Source of the DNA: an uncultured Eggerthellaceae bacterium
Lineage (GTDB): Bacteria; Actinomycetota; Coriobacteriia; Coriobacteriales; Eggerthellaceae
DNA: 8,936 nucleotides
Assembly (NCBI GenBank): GCA_947632575.1
Contig: CANRPV010000054.1
Location: 1 to 8,936, forward strand
Direction: 5' to 3'
How positions within the stretch are numbered: position 1 is the stretch's first letter; every line of letters starts with the position of its first letter. Positions 5,136 through 8,936 of this stretch are shown here, piece by piece. The notes beneath the pieces were generated by a model. It was given only the letters and a program-made list of their open reading frames with translations, was not told the DNA's origin and made no database searches. Made by a program: the position numbers and the translations under genes.

Positions 5136-6614
5136 TTATCTTTTAGCGATATTGCTCGGCTCGGCGGCAGATGCCGTATCTTTTTCGTGAGAGCTTACCC
5201 TCGTGCGCATTCTTCGACTGTAAATAATCGAAAGCGCAATGCCGAAAGCAGCCAGCACGATAGAAATCCAAAGCGTGTGGGCAAAGCCGAAAGCGTAGGC
5301 ATCAGCATGGGATGTGCCGGAGGCGGTAAGCCGCAGAACGTCTGCCGACAGCACGCCTACGAAAAGCGCTGAGCCGATAGATGAGGCAATTTGGACAAAG
5401 ACAGAATTGATCGCGGCTCCGTAGGAGTAAACCTCTTGGGAGAGTTGATTTAAGGCGATGGTCTTCGACGGAGCAGAGATAAAACCGACTCCTCCAAACA
5501 CCAAGCAAGCGATGGCGATACTTAAGATCACCAGCAGATGATCCGCCGCTATTAAAACACCGACCAAGCCAACGAATGCAAGCATGAATCCCAGGGGAAC
5601 CAGAGGCCATATGCCGTGCTTATCAAATACTTTTCCGCCAATAACGGTAAAGCCCACATAAAACAGAATAGGCACCACCAAAAAGGCACCGGCTAAGGCG
5701 GCACTGAAGCCAGCCGTTCCCTCAAGGTAGAGGGGAAGCAGCAAGCTCATGGATGATTGAGCCATAAATCCGAGCATGACCAGGATTATTCCTACAGTGA
5801 ATTTGGGATGGGCGAGAGGGGTGAGGTTGAGCAGCGGAGTCTTGAGCTTCAGTTGTCGCCAAACGAAAAGCGCGATGATCGTCGCGCCAATCGCAAGAGC
5901 GATAAGTGAGGGCAGTAGGTCATGAGTGATCTCACCGAGGCCATACATAAGAGCGGCCAATCCGAGGAAGCTCAGAATGAGGCTAAGACCATCAATCGGC
6001 GTCTTCTCGCGTTCATGAAGGTTAACAACAAACTTGTTACCCATGATCAGCAAGATGACGGCGAGGACCAAGGGTGGAATAAACATCCAGGTAAACCCAC
6101 AGGTGGTAAGTATAAAACCCGAGACCAAAGGTGAGAGGGCCAAACCGAATCCGATTATGGCACTGTTGACGGCTAGCACCGTACCTCGTTTGCTCTGGTC
6201 GACGATTATGGCGATGGTACTTGTGACCATGGGGTAGAGAAAGCCATTTGAGATGGCTTGGATGAGGCGGCCGATGACCAACATTGGGAAATTCAAGGCA
6301 AAGGTGCAGAGCAGACTTCCTAGGGCTAGCGCGCTACAGGCGATGGTGAAGACCTTGCGCATGCCAATACGTCTCATCAGGGAGGCCACAGTGGTGATAC
6401 AGGTGGCCGCCACGACGGTGTAACCCACGATAATCCAATTGGCCATAGAAAGCGTGATATCAAAGCGGTGAGCAACTTCCGGTAAAGCGACATTCATCAT
6501 CGACTGGGAAAATGAGCCGGAGAAGGTGGACAGGAGTAAGATGAAGAGTAAGACGTGAGCATTACCCACGGGTGATGAGTTTTTCCCTGTTGCTGCTGTC
6601 GCTGTCGATGCCAT
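5136..6614 (-). CDS. MFS transporter, DHA2 (EmrB/QacA-like) 14-TM drug:H+ antiporter
   Basis: A 492-aa inner-membrane exporter, the length usual for the 14-TM DHA2 group. The first loop reads NVALPEVAHRFDITLSMANW (41-60), the DHA2 signature after TM1. Motif A is MRRIGMRKVF (80-89), motif B has Arg116 and Gln119 (GRLIQAISNG), and the antiporter motif C is GFGLALSPLVSGF (155-167). It likely uses the proton gradient to expel a lipophilic or cationic compound; the substrate cannot be read. Motif C departs from the classical GxxxGPxxGG, with Ser for the second Gly. The C-terminal tail (about 465-492) is hydrophilic. The ATG at 6614 lies 9 nt after the symporter stop with no clear ribosome binding site, so translation is probably coupled. 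The first 15 codons are low-complexity (ASTATAATG), from a short GACAGCGA repeat, so the true start could be a little downstream. Confidence 0.9.
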   Translation of the reverse strand: MASTATAATGKNSSPVGNAHVLLFILLLSTFSGSFSQSMMNVALPEVAHRFDITLSMANWIIVGYTVVAATCITTVASLMRRIGMRKVFTIACSALALGSLLCTFALNFPMLVIGRLIQAISNGFLYPMVTSTIAIIVDQSKRGTVLAVNSAIIGFGLALSPLVSGFILTTCGFTWMFIPPLVLAVILLIMGNKFVVNLHEREKTPIDGLSLILSFLGLAALMYGLGEITHDLLPSLIALAIGATIIALFVWRQLKLKTPLLNLTPLAHPKFTVGIILVMLGFMAQSSMSLLLPLYLEGTAGFSAALAGAFLVVPILFYVGFTVIGGKVFDKHGIWPLVPLGFMLAFVGLVGVLIAADHLLVILSIAIACLVFGGVGFISAPSKTIALNQLSQEVYSYGAAINSVFVQIASSIGSALFVGVLSADVLRLTASGTSHADAYAFGFAHTLWISIVLAAFGIALSIIYSRRMRTRVSSHEKDTASAAEPSNIAKR

Positions 6615-6623
6615 CGCTGTCGT

Positions 6624-8012
6624 CTAACTTAATCCTAACCAGGTCTGAATAATGGGCGTCCACCCCATGACCAAAATGATGCCGACAAATAGTGGTACGC
6701 CGACCATCATCCATCCCTTTAGCCAAGAAGGAAATCGTAAGCCCTTGCCCGTATTAGCCTCAGCAAGGAAGTTACTCCATCCCCAACCTTTTTTATAGAC
6801 GCAGAAACTAACAAACACCAATGATCCCAAAAGGAGAATGTTGTTGGACACGAGGAAATCCTCAATGGATTGGATATCGCCGACACCGGGCAGTTGGACA
6901 GCCGATAGTAGATTGAATCCCAGAGCGCAGGGAAGCGAGAGCAGTGGTATGAGGATCAGATTGATGGTGACGGCTTTACGCCGTGACCAATTCCATTGAT
7001 CCATAGCAAAACTCAAGATGTTCTCGAACACTGCGATGATGGTCGAGAGCGCGGCGAAGCTCATGAAGACGAAGAATAGAGCGCCCCAAAGTTCACCGAG
7101 CCAAATGTTCTCAAAGACCGAGGGAAGAGTGATGAACACAAGACCTGGTCCCGCGTCGGCTTGGATACCAAAGGCGAAACAAGCGGGGAAGATGATGAAA
7201 CCGGTGGCAATGGCTACCAAAGTATCGAGTGCGCCGATGGCAACCGCTTCGCCAAAAAGGCTGCGGCTTTTATCGATATAGCTTCCGAATATCTCCATTG
7301 AACCCATGCCGATGGAAAGCGTAAAGAAGGCCTGCCCCATAGCGGCATAGCAGGCTTCGAAGAAATTATCGGGACTTGAAAAGATGGCACTGAAATCCGG
7401 TGCCAGATAAAAAGCGATACCAGCCTGTGCGCCGGGCAGCGTCACGCTTCGTATGATGAGCACGCCGATGATGGCAAGCAGACAGATCATGAGAACCTTG
7501 GTGATGCGCTCGACCCCCTTTTGAAGGCCAAGTCCGCAGATGAGTATGGCGATGGTGCAGGCAACGACCATCCATATCACCAGCGCCACTGGATCGGCCA
7601 AGAGGCTATCGAAGACTTGGGCGACTTGATCGGGACTCTTTCCGGCCAATTCACCGGTGGCCATCTTTGGCACGTAGGAGAACATCCAGCCAGCGACCGT
7701 GGTGTAAAACATCATGAGAAGGTAGTTTCCGATGATTCCTATCCATTTAAAGCAGTGCCAATGGCTGCCTTTGGGCTCAAGATTGTTAAAGGCAAGAGCG
7801 ATGGAGCGTTGACTCGCGCGTCCTACGGCGAATTCCATCGTCATGATCGGCAACCCGAGGATAAGAAGGAAGATCAAGTAAATGATGACAAAGGCGGCGC
7901 CGCCATATTGACCCACCATATAGGGAAAGCGCCAGACATTGCCAAGTCCTATGGCGCAACCTGCACTGATGAGGATGAAGCCGAGTCGTGATGCAAAGTG
8001 TTCGCGAGCCAA
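6624..8012 (-). CDS. sodium:neurotransmitter symporter (SNF/NSS) family transporter
   Basis: A roughly 462-aa inner-membrane transporter of the LeuT-fold NSS family, which imports amino acids or related amines with Na+. The first helix carries GCAIGLGNVWRFPYMVGQYG (18-37), the family signature that builds the Na+ and substrate sites. EFAVGRASQRS follows in the next loop. Length and about 11-12 helices fit bacterial members. The substrate is unknown. I place the start at TTG 8012 (product LAREHFASRLGF, read as MAREHF), preceded by AGAAAGG (8026-8020) 7 nt away, because family proteins usually begin there. The frame is open to TTG 8051, which has weaker support and would lie about 9 nt from the predicted transcription start. 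It is the first gene of an operon with the MFS exporter, an unusual pairing of importer and exporter. Confidence 0.9.
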   Translation of the reverse strand: MAREHFASRLGFILISAGCAIGLGNVWRFPYMVGQYGGAAFVIIYLIFLLILGLPIMTMEFAVGRASQRSIALAFNNLEPKGSHWHCFKWIGIIGNYLLMMFYTTVAGWMFSYVPKMATGELAGKSPDQVAQVFDSLLADPVALVIWMVVACTIAILICGLGLQKGVERITKVLMICLLAIIGVLIIRSVTLPGAQAGIAFYLAPDFSAIFSSPDNFFEACYAAMGQAFFTLSIGMGSMEIFGSYIDKSRSLFGEAVAIGALDTLVAIATGFIIFPACFAFGIQADAGPGLVFITLPSVFENIWLGELWGALFFVFMSFAALSTIIAVFENILSFAMDQWNWSRRKAVTINLILIPLLSLPCALGFNLLSAVQLPGVGDIQSIEDFLVSNNILLLGSLVFVSFCVYKKGWGWSNFLAEANTGKGLRFPSWLKGWMMVGVPLFVGIILVMGWTPIIQTWLGLS

Positions 8013-8066
8013 GCACGTACCTTTCTCTGCAGGAACCCCGGTGATTACCAAAGGAGCCTTTAACCC

Positions 8067-8095
8067 ATCTTAGCAGCGTCACAGAACCCTTTATT
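8067..8095 (-). promoter_or_regulatory. possible promoter of the symporter/MFS operon
   Basis: TAAGAT at 8072-8067 on the minus strand is a fair -10 box; the -35 position is AATAAA and poor. Transcription would start near 8060, giving a leader of about 48 nt to the TTG at 8012. It lies just downstream of the small-gene terminator, which insulates it. Confidence 0.35.
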
Positions 8096-8108
8096 TGGCC
8101 CCCTAATG

Positions 8109-8142
8109 AAAAACCGCCGGGTGGAGGATTACCCGGCGGTTT
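8109..8142 (-). terminator. strong intrinsic terminator of the 49-aa gene
   Basis: A perfect 12-bp stem (8142-8131 with 8122-8111, core CCGCCGGGT/ACCCGGCGG), an 8-nt loop, then TTTTTCATT on the minus strand. It starts 21 nt after the TGA at 8164. No plus-strand gene ends here, so its natural client is the small gene on the minus strand. The plus strand has only TTTGTTG after the stem. Confidence 0.85.
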
Positions 8143-8163
8143 GTTGATCAGCCAAGTATTGGG

Positions 8164-8313
8164 TCACTTGCGTTTCATGAAGCGTCTAAAGAGCCGTCTC
8201 GAAAATCCTGAACTTTGTGCCAGCGAAGCGCTGGCGTTTTGATTGGTCGGCTGATAGAAAAACGTAGCCGGCATTTTGCTTTGCAGAGTATCGTGAAGAG
8301 GATGTTGCTGCAT
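8164..8313 (-). CDS. 49-aa basic small protein, uncharacterised
   Basis: The ATG at 8313-8311 follows AAAGGAG (8326-8320) at 6 nt, one of the best ribosome binding sites in the window. The product starts MQQHPLHDTLQSKMPATFFY, has a Gln/Asn/Ser-rich middle and ends FSRRLFRRFMKRK. That tail has 8 Arg/Lys in its last 11 residues with Phe, Leu and Met between, so it could be an amphipathic, membrane- or nucleic-acid-binding tail. There is no long hydrophobic segment and no Cys pair. I recognise no family. The unit is monocistronic, with a leader of perhaps 140 nt containing several hairpins and a strong terminator 21 nt after the stop. This full set of signals is why I call it a real gene in spite of its size. 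Confidence 0.68.
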   Translation of the reverse strand: MQQHPLHDTLQSKMPATFFYQPTNQNASASLAQSSGFSRRLFRRFMKRK

Positions 8314-8455
8314 AGGAATCTCCTTTCGCGGCCACTGTCCTCAAGGAGGCTGACTGGTGTCAGTTTCGGGGGCATAGGCTTTGTTCGTATCTGTCGTCTG
8401 TTAGGTACCCTCCAGGTTCACCATTCATGCTAGGGATGGTGGGCTAAAGAAGCAA
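8314..8455 (-). promoter_or_regulatory. structured 5' leader of the 49-aa gene, part of the gene-free stretch 8314-8621
   Basis: Minus-strand hairpins: CACCAT/ATGGTG (8441-8436 with 8424-8419), CTGAC-ACCA-GTCAG (8363-8350) and CCTC-CTT-GAGG (8349-8339). The CTCCTT inside the last can instead pair with AAGGAG of the ribosome binding site (8325-8320), so two exclusive folds are possible, one hiding the site. I compared the leader with consensus motifs of TPP, cobalamin, SAM-I, M-box, fluoride and T-box elements and found no match. A CATACT at 8467-8462 could be the -10 box, with no good -35 box. The rest of this gap holds a GTGAT-N7-ATCAC dyad (8544-8560) and the promoter at 8610. Confidence 0.4.
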
Positions 8456-8586
8456 TTGCCCAGTATGAAAGAAAAATCTTGCTCGAGAGGCAATCAAGTC
8501 TGTAGCTTGGAGTGAATCATTAGGCTTTTTAAGGTTAAGGCGCGTGATCGGCCATATCACCGTTGTCTAACGAAATGAGCCGGGCG

Positions 8587-8615
8587 TCGGTGGGTCTAAA
8601 TTTCTGGATTACAAT
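8587..8615 (+). promoter_or_regulatory. promoter placed for leaderless transcription of the 8622 gene
   Basis: TACAAT at 8610-8615 is a good -10 box, and only GGGACT lies between it and the ATG at 8622, so the transcript would start on or next to the start codon. The -35 region is poor, as is common for leaderless promoters in Actinomycetota. The dyad GTGAT-N7-ATCAC (8544-8560) lies upstream and could be an operator. Confidence 0.5.
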
Positions 8616-8621
8616 GGGACT

Positions 8622-8936
8622 ATGATGGACAGCTACGGATATGAGAGGCATATGCGCAGGCGGGCTATCTTGGTGCCCACGGGTATCGCTTGCATTATTG
8701 CCGCCTTCGGTCTCGCGAGTTTTCTCATGACGCTGCCTGCTATACAGTCCGGTGATGCGGCGGTGCTCTCAAAGGCGTTGGACAGCCTCGTCAGCGATGA
8801 GACCGACGATTATCTTAACCTCACCTTTAGCGACTCTCACATCATCGCATCGGTGGCATTCATCGGGATGATAGCGATAGGGCTTGTTATCTTGAGTTAT
8901 GCGCGAACCGATCGGAGTAATTATTTCAGCGCTTAT
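8622..8936 (+). CDS. membrane protein, N-terminal part, gene leaves window
   Basis: 105 codons are open to the window edge. The product begins MMDSYGYERHMRRRAILVPT. A first helix spans about residues 15-37 (AILVPTGIACIIAAFGLASF and on), then an acidic stretch (about 41-70, rich in Asp, Ser and Leu, with DETDD). A second helix spans about 73-93 (ASVAFIGMIAIGLVILSYA), followed by RTDRSN. The basic MRRR before helix 1 suggests an inside N-terminus and an outside acidic loop. Two helices around a short outside loop could be the input part of a sensor kinase, cyclase or similar, but nothing diagnostic is reached. There is no ribosome binding site before the paired ATGs at 8622 and 8625, which fits a leaderless start. 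ATG 8652 (MRRRAI), preceded too closely by GAGAGG, is an alternative. Confidence 0.62.
   Translation, partial: MMDSYGYERHMRRRAILVPTGIACIIAAFGLASFLMTLPAIQSGDAAVLSKALDSLVSDETDDYLNLTFSDSHIIASVAFIGMIAIGLVILSYARTDRSNYFSAY

Noticed and set aside
8175..8375. 66-codon minus-strand frame overlapping the 49-aa gene
   Set aside because: It lacks a ribosome binding site at its start and runs through the structured leader, whereas the 49-aa frame has ideal signals.
8215..8433. 72-codon plus-strand frame opposite the 49-aa gene
   Set aside because: No ribosome binding site or promoter, and it is antisense to the leader hairpins.
1..8936. CRISPR array, insertion sequence, prophage or defence system
   Set aside because: No regularly spaced repeats, no transposase or integrase frame, no terminal inverted repeats with target duplication and no nuclease or other defence motif were seen.

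Overview
The window is about 50% G+C and has the look of a bacterial chromosome from the Actinomycetota, most likely class Coriobacteriia (anaerobic host-associated relatives of Eggerthella, Slackia and Cryptobacterium). That placement is inferred from the flavour of the proteins, the mixed ATG/GTG/TTG starts and one probable leaderless gene; there is no rRNA to confirm it. I see no CRISPR array, transposase, integrase or complete mobile element.

Layout. 1-41 (-) is the first 13 codons of a gene that leaves the window. 42-389 has no convincing gene but holds an unexplained hairpin-plus-T-arm element and a terminator for tRNA-Asn(GTT), which lies at 390-464 (-) with its own promoter. 742-2100 (+) is a 12-TM-class ion transporter of the ArsB/NhaD (P-protein) group. 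Between it and the next gene lies a 58-nt hairpin, then a broken flavodoxin-fold NAD(P)H oxidoreductase (azoreductase-like) remnant at 2194-2412 (+).

The minus strand from 4721 down to 2416 is a probable operon: a condensation-domain-like CoA acyltransferase (HxxxDG), a carboxymuconolactone-decarboxylase (CMD) family gene that has lost its middle and perhaps its start codon, and a rhamnulose-1-phosphate aldolase (rhaD) whose GTG start overlaps the stop of the broken gene. A 59-codon ORF at 4950-5129 (+) lies beyond it. The minus strand from 8012 down to 5136 is a two-gene transporter operon: an SNF-type Na+-dependent symporter followed 9 nt later by a 14-TM MFS exporter of the DHA2 type.

The right end (8100-8936) has a 49-aa basic small protein on the minus strand, with a strong ribosome binding site, a structured leader and a strong terminator. 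Divergent from it is a membrane protein gene (+) that runs out of the window and seems to be transcribed without a leader.

The window is mainly transport plus partial sugar/aldehyde metabolism, with two independently eroded genes that suggest ongoing gene loss. I do not see a complete novel multi-gene system. The best leads are the small-protein transcription unit at 8109-8450, the structured element next to tRNA-Asn, the strand-specific hairpin at 2126-2183, and the acyltransferase/CMD-remnant/rhaD operon.
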